Made by a program: the position numbers and the translations under genes. This document shows positions 15,592-24,884 of a stretch of DNA of 64,000 bases, in pieces. The stretch's first letter is position 1. The number at the start of each line of letters is the position of its first letter. This stretch comes from CAZTBB01 sp964611755 (lineage in GTDB: Bacteria > Pseudomonadota > Alphaproteobacteria > Micavibrionales > Micavibrionaceae), in NCBI GenBank assembly GCA_964611755.1, contig CAZTBB010000003.1, positions 38,807-102,806 of the forward strand, given 5' to 3'. The notes below the pieces were generated by a model, which was given only the letters and a program-made list of their open reading frames with translations, searched no databases and was not told the DNA's origin.

Positions 15592-16227
15592 GTGAGCGTT
15601 GCCCTATCCCCTAAAACATTAGAATTGCTGGCCTCAAAGATCTGCCACGACCTCGTTAGCCCTGTGGGCGCTGTGGCCAATGGCGTTGAGTTCCTAGAAG
15701 ATATCGAAGATGGCGTTGATCCAGATGTTGTGGGACTTATTCAGCATAGTGCCTCTCAGGCCTCGGCCAAACTTAAGATTTTCCGCATGGCCTATGGCAT
15801 GGGCGGCGCCGATTCCAACATTAAACCCGAGGAAGTGTTCGAGGCCGTCAATGATTGGGTCAGCGGCGATGGCAAAGTCACGCAAGAGTGGGATCCTCAT
15901 GCGCCACTTGGCCCGGAAGAGCGCCCGGCCGGGTTTTGCAAAACCCTTATCTCGCTTTTGATGCTGGCGGTCGATTGCATGCCGCGCGGTGGAACCATTA
16001 AAGTCGAAGGACAAGGCGATAATGTTGTTGTTATCGCAACGGGGGAAGGCGTCAAATTCAAACCACTGGTTGATGAAGCCTATCGCCTTGAGTTACATGA
16101 AAGCGAATTAGAGCCTCCGCATATCCATGCGTTTCTAACCGCCACACTGGCGCAACAATATGGCTTTCGCTTGTCTATCGAAAGCCAGAGTGATAGTGAA
16201 ATTCGCCTGCTTTTTGCGGTGTCATAA
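15592..16227 (+). CDS. chpT: Histidine phosphotransferase ChpT
   Basis: Dimeric phosphotransfer protein that passes phosphate from the hybrid kinase CckA to CtrA and CpdR in the alphaproteobacterial cell-cycle relay. The DHp-like helix carries the phospho-accepting His19 in SKICHDLVSPVGAVANGVEF, followed by a degenerate ATPase-like domain without nucleotide motifs. 211 residues is typical. GTG 15592 lies 9 bases after AGGAAGGA. It sits just upstream of the chemotaxis operon, separated from it by a 241-base gap, so it is probably a separate unit. Confidence 0.92.
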   Translation: MSVALSPKTLELLASKICHDLVSPVGAVANGVEFLEDIEDGVDPDVVGLIQHSASQASAKLKIFRMAYGMGGADSNIKPEEVFEAVNDWVSGDGKVTQEWDPHAPLGPEERPAGFCKTLISLLMLAVDCMPRGGTIKVEGQGDNVVVIATGEGVKFKPLVDEAYRLELHESELEPPHIHAFLTATLAQQYGFRLSIESQSDSEIRLLFAVS

Positions 16228-16345
16228 GCCCCGAAAAGAGGCCAAAAATATACGCCTGAAAGAAAACGGATGTAAAAATCTGCAATCTTGGATTATACTA
16301 TCCTAATACATGCGTAGGCATTTTCTCGCAAAAGTAATGTCTCTT

Positions 16346-16369
16346 TAATAAAATTCAGGCATTTTATTA
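16346..16369 (+). promoter_or_regulatory. Perfect 9-bp AT hairpin upstream of cheA
   Basis: TAATAAAAT (16346-16354) and ATTTTATTA (16361-16369) with loop TCAGGC. The 241-base gap between chpT and cheA also holds a -10-like TATACT at 16294-16299 with no good -35. The repeat could be a protein-binding palindrome; as RNA it is weak. Confidence 0.35.
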
Positions 16370-16468
16370 TATGGGGCAAAAGCACTCTTCCACTCGAGTA
16401 ATTAAAAAATAATAGTTTTTTGCACCAAGCTTTGGGGAGCCAAAGTGTAAGAAAAAAGGGGAAAACAA

Positions 16469-19231
16469 GTGGACGATCTAATTGAAGAATTTATTGCAGA
16501 AACGAATGAAAGCCTAGAAGAGCTTGACCTCGATCTTGTAAATCTCGAACAAAATCCGAATGATAAAGACTTGCTCGGCAAAATATTTCGCCTCATGCAT
16601 ACAATCAAGGGTACATGTGGTTTTCTTGGCCTTCCCCGTCTTGAAAAAGTGGCGCACCACGCCGAAAATGTCCTTGGGCGTTTTCGTGACGGTGATCTGG
16701 ATGTAAAGCCCGAATATGTCACCTTGATTTTTGAATCCCTAGACCAAATTAAATTCCTGACACGCACCATCGCAGAGAGCGGATCGGAACCTGAAGGCGA
16801 TGATAGCGCCCTGATTGAAAAGCTGGATGCCGTCTATGAAGGACGGGATGGCGATGCCGCCCCCGCAGCAAGTACCCATGATGCCCCAGAAGAAAGCGCC
16901 GAGCCTGCCAATGATGTGGAGGCCATCGAAGATGGGGCTGAGACTGAAGTCGAGACCGCCGCTGAAGAAGAATTTGAGCCTGTCCCGGCACCATCCGCCG
17001 CACCGAAAGCAGAAGAAGCACAGACCACAGCCGGTGCCAAAGCACCCGTTGGCGTTCAAAGCCTGCGCGTGAATGTGGATGTTCTAGAAAATCTTATGAC
17101 TATGGTCAGCGAACTTGTCTTGACCAGAAACCAATTGATGCAAATTTTGCGTATGCAAGATCAATCCGACTTTGCGACACCTTTGCAACGCCTTAATCAC
17201 GTTGTTTCCGACCTGCAAGAGGGTGTTATGAAGACACGTATGCAGCCAATCGGCAATGCATGGTCAAAATTACCGCGTATTATCCGCGATCTGAGTGTGG
17301 AACTGGGTAAAAAAATCGATCTAAAAATGGAAGGTCAGGAAACCGAGCTCGACAGGCAGGTTCTGGACTTGATTAAAGACCCGCTAACGCACATGGTGCG
17401 CAATTCCGGCGATCATGGCATCGAAAACCCACAAGACCGCCTAGCAGCCGGAAAATCCGAAACAGGAACCATTTTGCTGAAGGCCTATCATGAAGGTGGC
17501 CATATCATCATCAAGATCAGCGATGATGGCAAGGGTCTATCGACCGAAAAGATCAAAGCCAAGGTCATTGAAAACGGTGTCGCTACAGAAGAAGAGCTGG
17601 AAGCCATGTCTGTTTCCCAGATCCAGCAATTCATCTTCAATGCAGGCTTCTCAACGGCCGAGAAAGTTACAGCCGTTTCCGGCCGTGGTGTCGGCATGGA
17701 TGTTGTTCGCACAAATATTGAAAAAATTGGCGGGCATATCGAACTCGCCTCTGAAGAAGGCAAGGGTTCCACCTTTACCATTAAGATACCTCTGACATTG
17801 GCCATTGTATCTGCGCTGATTGTTGAATCAGCCGGTGAGCGTTTCGCAATTCCGCAGCTTTCCGTACAAGAGCTGGTCATGGCCAATAATGATGGCGAGA
17901 ACAAGATCGAAAACATCAAGGGCTCATCGGTCTTTAGACTGCGTGACCATCTTCTCCCTCTTGTTTCCTTGCAAGAGTTGTTGAAGTTCAGCACACCTGA
18001 TCTGGAAGCCCTGTCCGAGCAAATGCAACAATTACAGGCAGAAGCAGATGCCGATCTGCCCGATGCCGCAAAGGAAGATGCATCTCAATCTAATGAGCCA
18101 CAGAAAGAGCCAAGCAAGAACGAGTATATTGTTGTTATTCAGGTCGGATCTTACAGCTTTGGTATTATCGTCGATCGTGTTTTCGACACCGAAGAAATCG
18201 TGGTAAAGCCCGTTCCTAAGATATTGAAAAACATTGATATTTTCTCCGGCAACACAATCCTTGGCGATGGGAGCGTGATCATGATCCTTGATCCGAATGG
18301 CATCGCCAAAGCCAGCAGTGAAATTAACGAGGCCGAGCGCAGCTCTCAAACAGAGAGCGCCGATGCGAATCAGCAAGCCAAACATATCTCCTCCACAGAT
18401 GAGAAAACGGCTTTGCTTCTATTCCGCGCTGTGAATACCACACCAAAAACCGTACCCCTATCGCTTGTCGCGCGCCTTGAGAGTATTGATGGCGACAAGG
18501 TGGAGCGTGCCAATGGTCAGTTCCTTATCCAATACAGAGATTCCCTCATGCCGCTTTTGGCTTTGGATGATAATTTGCACATTGATCCGGAAGCCAAAAA
18601 CGTTCCTGTTCTTGTTTTTTCCGATAAAGAAAGGAATATCGGCCTTGTCGTCGAAGAGATAATCGACATTACCGAAGAAGTCATTGATGTGAAAATCGAG
18701 GGCTCAAGGCCCGGCCTTCTTGGTAGTGCCATCATTAATGGCAAGGCCACAGATGTAATTGATATCTCGCACTTCCTGAAGAGTGTGGATCAAAACTGGT
18801 TTAAGGATCATGGCGATGAACCATTTGGTGAGAAAACGCCCGGCGGCGAAGATAAAAAACGTATTCTGCTTGTGGATGACAGCCCGTTCTTCCGCAACAT
18901 GCTTACCCCGCTCCTCAGCGTTGCAGGCTATGATGTCACAACACTTGAAAGCCCACTTCAGGCTCTAGAGGTCTGCGAAAAAGGGGCCGAGTTCGATATC
19001 ATCATCAGTGATATTGAAATGCCGGAAATGAATGGCTTTGAGTTTGCCGAAAAGCTGAAGGCAAATGAGAAGATGCAAAACACGCCTCTACTGGCCTTAT
19101 CATCACATGCAAATTCCAAAGATATTGATCGCGGCAAAGAGGCCGGTTTCAACAAATACATCGCTAAATTTGATCGTGATACGCTACTTGATACCATCTC
19201 GGAAACAATTTCTGAGAAACGTCAGGCATAA
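16469..19231 (+). CDS. cheA: Chemotaxis histidine kinase CheA with extra CheW-like and receiver domains
   Basis: Hybrid sensor kinase of the chemosensory array, 920 residues. In order: the P1 Hpt domain with His44 (LMHTIKGTCGFLGL), an acidic low-complexity linker at about 110-190 in place of a recognisable P2, the P3 dimerisation helices from about 192, the P4 ATPase (HMVRNSGDHGIENP, SDDGKGL, VSGRGVGMDVVR), a CheW-like P5 from about 450, a second CheW-like stretch from about 645, and a C-terminal receiver from about 797 with its phospho-Asp in ISDIEMPEMNGFEF. The P1 site and the terminal receiver suggest an internal phosphate sink. It starts with GTG 16469 and heads the cheA-W-Y-B-R operon. 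Confidence 0.93.
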   Translation: MDDLIEEFIAETNESLEELDLDLVNLEQNPNDKDLLGKIFRLMHTIKGTCGFLGLPRLEKVAHHAENVLGRFRDGDLDVKPEYVTLIFESLDQIKFLTRTIAESGSEPEGDDSALIEKLDAVYEGRDGDAAPAASTHDAPEESAEPANDVEAIEDGAETEVETAAEEEFEPVPAPSAAPKAEEAQTTAGAKAPVGVQSLRVNVDVLENLMTMVSELVLTRNQLMQILRMQDQSDFATPLQRLNHVVSDLQEGVMKTRMQPIGNAWSKLPRIIRDLSVELGKKIDLKMEGQETELDRQVLDLIKDPLTHMVRNSGDHGIENPQDRLAAGKSETGTILLKAYHEGGHIIIKISDDGKGLSTEKIKAKVIENGVATEEELEAMSVSQIQQFIFNAGFSTAEKVTAVSGRGVGMDVVRTNIEKIGGHIELASEEGKGSTFTIKIPLTLAIVSALIVESAGERFAIPQLSVQELVMANNDGENKIENIKGSSVFRLRDHLLPLVSLQELLKFSTPDLEALSEQMQQLQAEADADLPDAAKEDASQSNEPQKEPSKNEYIVVIQVGSYSFGIIVDRVFDTEEIVVKPVPKILKNIDIFSGNTILGDGSVIMILDPNGIAKASSEINEAERSSQTESADANQQAKHISSTDEKTALLLFRAVNTTPKTVPLSLVARLESIDGDKVERANGQFLIQYRDSLMPLLALDDNLHIDPEAKNVPVLVFSDKERNIGLVVEEIIDITEEVIDVKIEGSRPGLLGSAIINGKATDVIDISHFLKSVDQNWFKDHGDEPFGEKTPGGEDKKRILLVDDSPFFRNMLTPLLSVAGYDVTTLESPLQALEVCEKGAEFDIIISDIEMPEMNGFEFAEKLKANEKMQNTPLLALSSHANSKDIDRGKEAGFNKYIAKFDRDTLLDTISETISEKRQA

Positions 19232-19255
19232 ATACAAGACAATCGGGAGAAGAGA

Positions 19256-19735
19256 ATGAATACAGCCGTGGCAGAAGACACAAAATCAAAGGCAACCGAT
19301 ATTCAAGAATATCTGACCATTATTATTGCTGGCCAGCGTTTTGGTATCCCTGTCCTTCAGGTGCAAGATGTGCTTGGCCATCAGAACGTTACCAAAATAC
19401 CTCTGGCTCCGCCGGAAGTTGCGGGCTCGCTAAACTTGCGCGGGCGTATCGTGACAGCCATTGATGTGCGCAAACGGATGGGTCTTGATAAAAATGAAGA
19501 TGAAAGCAGCCAGATGGGCGTTGTCGTCGAAAAAGGTAATGAGTTATACAGCCTGATCATTGACCGCGTTGGTGATGTGATGGCATTAAATAGCGGCGAA
19601 ATAGAGAAAAACCCGGCCACACTTGATCCCTTATGGCACGAAGTATCCGCCGGTATCTATCGCCTTGAAAATGAATTATTGGTAATCATGGACATTGATA
19701 AATTTCTCGATATTGTCAAAGAAGAAAACGAATAA
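19256..19735 (+). CDS. cheW: Chemotaxis coupling protein CheW
   Basis: Scaffold that links CheA to chemoreceptors in the array. A single CheW (SH3-like) domain: EYLTIIIAGQRFGIPVLQVQ, VAGSLNLRGRIVTAIDVRKRMG, GVVVEKGNELYSLIIDRVGDV. 159 residues is normal. GTG or ATG choice is not an issue: the ATG at 19256 follows GGGAGAAGAG. It lies 24 bases after cheA and 36 before cheY, in one operon. Confidence 0.95.
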   Translation: MNTAVAEDTKSKATDIQEYLTIIIAGQRFGIPVLQVQDVLGHQNVTKIPLAPPEVAGSLNLRGRIVTAIDVRKRMGLDKNEDESSQMGVVVEKGNELYSLIIDRVGDVMALNSGEIEKNPATLDPLWHEVSAGIYRLENELLVIMDIDKFLDIVKEENE

Positions 19736-19771
19736 CACGATCAAACAAACAAACTGTGTGGAGTAAGACGA

Positions 19772-20137
19772 ATGAAATCATGCCTTGTTGTCGATGACAG
19801 CCGCGTTGTGCGCAAAGTAGCGCGCCGTATTGTTGAATCGCTCGGTTTTGAATGCACCGAAGCTGAGGATGGCAAGCAAGCTTATGAAGCCTGTGAGCAG
19901 GATATGCCGGATGCCATTCTCCTCGATTGGAATATGCCGGTGATGAGCGGCATTGAATTTCTGGAAGAGCTGCGAAAAATGGATAATGGCGGGACACCAA
20001 AGGTTGTGTTTTGTACAACCGAAAATGACATGTCTTTCATCCAACGTGCCATTCAGGCCGGTGCAAACGAGTATATTATGAAGCCGTTTGATAAAGAGAT
20101 TGTAGAATCTAAATTCTCTCAAATCGGTCTTATATAA
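19772..20137 (+). CDS. cheY: Chemotaxis response regulator CheY
   Basis: Single-domain receiver that carries the signal from CheA to its target (the flagellar switch or another motor). Phospho-acceptor Asp lies in AILLDWNMPVMSG; the acidic pair is in LVVDDSRVVRK; the conserved Thr is in VVFCTTENDMS and the Lys in YIMKPFDKEI. 121 residues without any output domain. It sits between cheW and cheB. Dephosphorylation could be by the CheZ-like protein encoded at 41390 or by the receiver domain of CheA acting as a sink. Confidence 0.93.
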   Translation: MKSCLVVDDSRVVRKVARRIVESLGFECTEAEDGKQAYEACEQDMPDAILLDWNMPVMSGIEFLEELRKMDNGGTPKVVFCTTENDMSFIQRAIQAGANEYIMKPFDKEIVESKFSQIGLI

Positions 20138-20171
20138 ACAAATTTTATCATGTGATGAGAAAGAATACCGT

Positions 20172-21305
20172 ATGACATTGGGAGATGGCGAAGAAACCCC
20201 ACCTCAAGACAATGACCGCTTGAACATCATGCTGGTTGATGATTCTGCTGTTATTCGCGGAGCCATTGCACGTATTCTCGACAAATCACCACAAACAAAA
20301 ATCATTGCCTCTGTGGCCAATGGGCGCATTGCCGTTGATAATATTGATAAGCATAATCCTGACATTGTTATCCTTGATATCGAAATGCCGGAAATGGATG
20401 GAATCACGGCTTTGCCTAAACTACTTGAAAAATGCCCGGGTGCTCAGGTTATAATGTGTTCTACATTGACAGATAAGGGCGCCGCCATATCCATGAAGGC
20501 AATGACGCTTGGGGCTGTTGATACTATTTTAAAACCAAGTGCCAGAGAGGCTGGCCATGGATCAGACTTTGAAAAGAATATGCTTGCCCTTGTTGAATCT
20601 TTGGGCAAAAAGAAAAAACCGCACCTCTACACCGGAAAGGTAACACCAACTGTGCAAGCCCAGGCAACCAAACCCGTTCTTAACGGATTAACAACCGATT
20701 ATACGCTCCGAAGCCAAATCGGCCTCTATAGTGGCCGCCCCGCCATTCTAGCCATTGGCAGCTCCACAGGCGGGCCGCAAGCCCTTATGAAAGTGTTGGC
20801 GCATTGTAACAACTTCCCAATTCCAATCATTATCACCCAACATATGCCAGGAACATTCACCAAAATTCTGGCCGAGCATATTGTCCAGAACACCGGCGTT
20901 CCGGCCTTTGAAGTTGAAGAAGGCATGGAAATCGAAAAAGGCAAGATATACGTAGCAGCGGGTGGAAAGCACTTCATTTTGCAACAAAAAGACAACAAGC
21001 TCTTTGCCCATTTGGATGATGGCCCGTCCGTGAATTTCTGCAAACCTGCTGTTGATCCGATGTTTTTATCCGCGATTGATATTTTCAAGCAAAAAGTCTT
21101 GGGCTTGATTCTTACCGGCATGGGGCACGATGGTATTGGCGGCGGTGAGAAATTAAATGAATTAAATGCGCGCCTGATCGCACAAGACCCCGAAACCAGT
21201 GTGGTTTGGGGCATGCCGGGCGCTGTTGCTCAAAAAGGTTATTGTACAGAAGTATTGCCTCTTGATGAAATTGGGCCCTTTATTCGTAAGATTGTGGTAG
21301 GTTAG
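20172..21305 (+). CDS. cheB: Chemotaxis protein-glutamate methylesterase CheB
   Basis: Removes methyl groups from (or deamidates) receptor glutamines and glutamates for adaptation. N-terminal receiver with MLVDDSAVIRG and phospho-Asp in IVILDIEMPEMDGI; C-terminal methylesterase with catalytic Ser in AIGSSTGGPQAL, His in IIITQHMPGTF and Asp in LTGMGHDGIGG. 377 residues. Its stop is only 4 bases before the cheR ATG. Assignment is firm. Confidence 0.95.
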   Translation: MTLGDGEETPPQDNDRLNIMLVDDSAVIRGAIARILDKSPQTKIIASVANGRIAVDNIDKHNPDIVILDIEMPEMDGITALPKLLEKCPGAQVIMCSTLTDKGAAISMKAMTLGAVDTILKPSAREAGHGSDFEKNMLALVESLGKKKKPHLYTGKVTPTVQAQATKPVLNGLTTDYTLRSQIGLYSGRPAILAIGSSTGGPQALMKVLAHCNNFPIPIIITQHMPGTFTKILAEHIVQNTGVPAFEVEEGMEIEKGKIYVAAGGKHFILQQKDNKLFAHLDDGPSVNFCKPAVDPMFLSAIDIFKQKVLGLILTGMGHDGIGGGEKLNELNARLIAQDPETSVVWGMPGAVAQKGYCTEVLPLDEIGPFIRKIVVG

Positions 21306-21309
21306 AATT

Positions 21310-22173
21310 ATGAAACTCGTCGATTTTGATGTTTACAAAGAATTGCTCAAGGAAAAATCCGGTCTTGTTCTCTCTCCGGACAAATCCTATTTGCTGGAAT
21401 CACGCTTGACCCCCATATCCAAGAAATGGGGATTTGACGATCTGGAAGCGATGACAAAGTCACTGAATGGCGTTCCTGATAAGAACATGATCATCGATAT
21501 CATCGAGGCCATGACAACGAATGAAACATCATTCTTCCGTGATATGCGCCCCTTCGATCTCTTCCGTGACGAGACACTGCCTTACATGCTCGAGACACGG
21601 GTTAACAAAAGACGTTTGAACATCTGGTGTGCCGCGGCATCAAGCGGACAAGAGCCCTACTCCCTGTCTATGATTATCAAAGAAATGGGCGCCGCCTTTA
21701 GCGGTTGGAATATCAATATTCTGGGCACGGATATTTCCAATGAAATTCTGGATCAGGCGCGAAATGGCGTCTATTCACAATTTGAGGTACAGCGTGGCCT
21801 GCCTATTCAAATGCTGATGAAATATTTCACCCAGCAAGACGATCAAAAATGGCAAATCAATGATGATATCAAGAAAACTGTTAAATATGAGTACTTTAAC
21901 CTTCTTGACTCCATGGCAAGCCTGGGCCGCTTTGATATTATTTTCTGCCGGAATGTTTTGATTTATTTTGATGAGGCAACAAAAGCCGATATCCTCGAGC
22001 GTATGAGCGCAATCATCGAGGATGATGGCATTGTCTTCCTTGGTGGTGCCGAGACCGTTCTAGGCATTACCGATGCGTTTAAACCCGTACCCAATAAACG
22101 TGGTATATACGCCAAGCCGGATAGTATTCATTTCCAAACAAACGCCGCCTCGGCAAGCGTTGCAGGCGCATAA
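21310..22173 (+). CDS. cheR: Chemotaxis protein methyltransferase CheR
   Basis: S-adenosylmethionine-dependent methylation of receptor glutamates, the counterpart of CheB. The helical N-terminal domain ends in AMTTNETSFFRDMRPFDLF; the C-terminal SAM domain shows IWCAAASSGQEPYSLSM, ILGTDISNEILDQA and FDIIFCRNVLIYFD. 287 residues is typical. It is the last gene of the operon; no clear terminator follows, and no receptor gene is in the window. Confidence 0.95.
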   Translation: MKLVDFDVYKELLKEKSGLVLSPDKSYLLESRLTPISKKWGFDDLEAMTKSLNGVPDKNMIIDIIEAMTTNETSFFRDMRPFDLFRDETLPYMLETRVNKRRLNIWCAAASSGQEPYSLSMIIKEMGAAFSGWNINILGTDISNEILDQARNGVYSQFEVQRGLPIQMLMKYFTQQDDQKWQINDDIKKTVKYEYFNLLDSMASLGRFDIIFCRNVLIYFDEATKADILERMSAIIEDDGIVFLGGAETVLGITDAFKPVPNKRGIYAKPDSIHFQTNAASASVAGA

Positions 22174-22280
22174 ATAACAATTCAAGAAAAGACCAAGACT
22201 TCCCCCTTGCACCGCGTGTTAATTCAGGCTAAAACCGCTTCTATTGCCTCTGGCACTAATATTTAGCAAGAACAAAAAGC

Positions 22281-23903
22281 GTGACTATGCCATCTGATAC
22301 CCAAACAATCCGTGATCCCCAAGCCATCAAAATCAAACGTGCCCTGATTTCCGTTTCTGATAAGGAAGGCATAGAAGACTTTGCCAAAAAGTTGCATGAT
22401 CACGGCGTGGAAATCCTGTCTACGGGCGGCACAGCCAAATTATTGAAAGAAGCAGGCCTTCCCGTCAAAGATGTATCCGACCATACAGGTTTTCCTGAAA
22501 TCATGGATGGCCGCGTAAAAACACTTCACCCCAAGATACATGGCGGCATTTTGTCCAAACGCGATGATGAAAACCACCAAAAGGCCCAGCAAGAGCATAA
22601 TATTGATGATATCGATATGCTGGTTGTAAACCTCTACCCGTTTGTGGAGACCATGCAAAGTGGTGCCGGTTTTGCCACATGCATTGAGAATATTGATATT
22701 GGCGGCCCCGCGATGATCCGTGCCGCCGCCAAAAACCATCAATATGTCTCTATTATTACAGACCCCATGGATTATGAACGTGTTCTGGACGATATGGAGA
22801 ACCATGATGGATGCGTGACTTATGCAACGCGCAAACAATTGGCATCGACTGCCTTTGCGATGACAGCAACCTATGATTCTATGATCGCCAGCTGGTTTGT
22901 GACGCAAATGGGTGATAATTACGGTTATCCGCGCCGCATCAGCTTTTCCGGCACGCTGAAACAAACGCTGCGCTATGGCGAAAACCCGCATCAGAGCGCG
23001 GGCCTCTATCTGATTGATGATTCCACCCGCCCGGGAGCCGCCAGAGCCTCTCAACTGCAAGGAAAAGAGCTATCTTATAACAATATCAATGATACAGATG
23101 CCGCTTTTGAATTGGTGGCCGAGTTTGAAAACCCGGCTGTAGCGATTATCAAACATGCCAATCCATGCGGCGTCGCTGAGGGTGAAACAATCCTCGAAGC
23201 CTATGAAAAGGCTCTTATCTGTGACCCGGTGAGCGCCTTTGGTGGTATTATTGCCATTAACCGAACATTGGATGCCGCCACAGCGGAGGCGATCACCAAG
23301 AAATTCGTTGAAGTTATCATAGCCCCATCTATCGAGGCGGCCGCCATTGATGTGTTGAAGAAAAAAGATAAAATCCGCGTCCTCACAACAGGTGATATGC
23401 CTGATATTCATCAACCGCGCCGGACCGTAAACCGTATTGCCGGCGGGTTATTGGTACAAGATGCTGATATTGGCGTTATTTCGGAAAAAGAGCTGAAAGT
23501 CGTTACCGACCGAGAACCAACTAAAAGCGAGCTTGAGAATATGCTTTTTGCCTTCCGCGTGGCCAAACATGTCAAATCCAATGCCATTGTCTATGCCAAG
23601 GATTTAGCCACTGTTGGTATTGGCGCCGGACAGATGAGCCGTATTGATTCCTCCCGTATTGCCGCCTGGAAGGCCGAGGAAGCCGCCAAAGAGGCCGGAT
23701 TGGATGAAAGCCTGGCCAAGGGCTCTGTTGTTGCCTCTGATGCGTTCTTCCCCTTTGCAGATGGTCTTATTGCCGCCGCAGAAGCTGGTGTAACAGCCGT
23801 TATCCAACCGGGAGGCTCTATTCGTGACGAAGAGGTCATAGAAGCCGCCAATGAACGTGGTTTGGCTATGATTTTCACCGGAATGCGGCACTTCAGGCAT
23901 TAA
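22281..23903 (+). CDS. purH: Bifunctional AICAR transformylase / IMP cyclohydrolase
   Basis: Catalyses the last two steps of purine synthesis to IMP. The N-terminal IMP cyclohydrolase domain reads IKRALISVSDKEGIEDFA, LSTGGTAKLL and MDGRVKTLHPKIHGGIL; the C-terminal transformylase has LRYGENPHQSAGLY, KHANPCGVAEG, KSNAIVYAKD and SDAFFPFADG. 540 residues is slightly longer than usual because of a leading segment before IKIKRAL. Start could be GTG 22281 or ATG 22287. It uses the formyl-folate made with FolD (gene at 49057). Confidence 0.96.
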   Translation: MTMPSDTQTIRDPQAIKIKRALISVSDKEGIEDFAKKLHDHGVEILSTGGTAKLLKEAGLPVKDVSDHTGFPEIMDGRVKTLHPKIHGGILSKRDDENHQKAQQEHNIDDIDMLVVNLYPFVETMQSGAGFATCIENIDIGGPAMIRAAAKNHQYVSIITDPMDYERVLDDMENHDGCVTYATRKQLASTAFAMTATYDSMIASWFVTQMGDNYGYPRRISFSGTLKQTLRYGENPHQSAGLYLIDDSTRPGAARASQLQGKELSYNNINDTDAAFELVAEFENPAVAIIKHANPCGVAEGETILEAYEKALICDPVSAFGGIIAINRTLDAATAEAITKKFVEVIIAPSIEAAAIDVLKKKDKIRVLTTGDMPDIHQPRRTVNRIAGGLLVQDADIGVISEKELKVVTDREPTKSELENMLFAFRVAKHVKSNAIVYAKDLATVGIGAGQMSRIDSSRIAAWKAEEAAKEAGLDESLAKGSVVASDAFFPFADGLIAAAEAGVTAVIQPGGSIRDEEVIEAANERGLAMIFTGMRHFRH

Positions 23904-24258
23904 GAAATAGCCTTAAATCCCTTAAAACCCCTCCAGGCAACGCTGAATTAAACCATAAAATGTAAATTTTTTATGTAATAACTGGCGGATTTCTGCGCCT
24001 TACAGCGCCCAAGCACCCTAATTCCATAAAAAATTAATATTCTTAACTTCTTTTTAACCCGCCATCTATATCGTAGGGGTAACGATAAAGCCGACTAAAC
24101 GGACTTTATTAAGAATAAAAAGCTAAACGAATAATTAGCGGTTAAGGAAATAGAAGGGTTGTCAAAGTGTTAGATATTCAAGACTCAAAATCTCACAAAA
24201 CAGAACAAGCCCGTTTGCTATCTCCCCTAACCGCCAAGGTATAAAAAGGGTAAAACGC
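23904..24258. other. 355-base intergenic region upstream of the giant-protein pair
   Basis: Holds the CtrA-type box at 24043-24058, a hairpin-prone stretch GATAAAG/CTTTATT around 24084-24110, and GCTAA/TTAGC around 24122-24140. No convincing gene; a 25-codon GTG frame at 24167-24244 is possible but unsupported. No terminator for purH was found. Confidence 0.5.
24043..24058 (+). promoter_or_regulatory. CtrA binding site TTAA-N7-TTAAC
   Basis: TTAA at 24043-24046 and TTAAC at 24054-24058 with exactly seven bases between, the full consensus of the alphaproteobacterial cell-cycle regulator CtrA. It lies about 200 bases before the gene at 24259. The relay protein ChpT is encoded at 15592, so the regulator is expected in this organism. 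The motif is AT-rich and short, so chance occurrence cannot be ruled out. Confidence 0.55.
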
Positions 24259-24861
24259 ATGTCAGGTGACGATATTATCAGCAGAGCAAGAAGTTTTCTG
24301 GACCGCAATAACGATGGTCAACTGGGGTTTAATGATGTCGCAGCTGGCGGTTCTCAGCTTATCTCAAGCGCCGCAGAAATGGGCGCAGAAGCAGCCATAG
24401 ACGGTGTTACGGCAACTGGCGATTGGGTAATCGAGCAAGCTTTTGAAGCTCTTCAAAGCATTTTTGGTGATCAACCTTGGATGAGTGCCGTCCAGCAATT
24501 TCTTCAGGACAACTGGGAGCGTACAGGTATTTTCTTTGGCTTAGGCTTCCTCGGCGACCAAATCGGCATCTCACAAGGCTGGGGCATGAAAATAGCGCTC
24601 GGGCTGTCAGTGGCAGCCGCTGGCTTTACAGCCTTCCAACAATTCAGAGGCCAAACAGCCAACGATCCGGAGATGCAACAAGCATTGGATCAAATAGAAG
24701 CCGCAGCCGCTCAGCCAGAAGGACAAAGAATTCTGACGGTTGGAACAAGGCAGATTGATTTGGATAGAGAAGTTGCTGGATTAGAGATAAACACAACAGC
24801 TTTAGACAGCCTACCGCCTATTGGCACACAAACGACAGAATTAGAGCCAACAGCAGAATAA
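24259..24861 (+). CDS. Unknown membrane protein with an N-terminal EF-hand loop
   Basis: 200 residues, no known family recognised as a whole. Residues 15-26 (DRNNDGQLGFND) fit a 12-residue EF-hand/dockerin-type calcium loop, with Asp instead of Glu at position 12. A glycine-rich hydrophobic stretch at about 93-128 (IFFGLGFLGDQIGI, MKIALGLSVAAAGFTAF) looks like one or two membrane helices. The C-terminus is acidic and Thr-rich. The start has a clear AAAGGG. It is 23 bases upstream of the 2050-residue gene, in the same direction, so the two are probably a functional pair. It has no signal peptide. Confidence 0.7.
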   Translation: MSGDDIISRARSFLDRNNDGQLGFNDVAAGGSQLISSAAEMGAEAAIDGVTATGDWVIEQAFEALQSIFGDQPWMSAVQQFLQDNWERTGIFFGLGFLGDQIGISQGWGMKIALGLSVAAAGFTAFQQFRGQTANDPEMQQALDQIEAAAAQPEGQRILTVGTRQIDLDREVAGLEINTTALDSLPPIGTQTTELEPTAE

Positions 24862-24884
24862 ATTAGACAAACGAAAACAGTAAC

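Noticed and set aside
24167..24244. 25-codon GTG frame before the gene at 24259
   Set aside because: It has an AGAAGGG nearby but no other support; too short and of ordinary composition. Left as non-coding.
24190..24258. Possible fourth start-site hairpin (CGTTT with AAACG and CCCT with AGGG) before the gene at 24259
   Set aside because: The stems are short (4-5 bp) with large internal loops; not comparable to the three reported cases.
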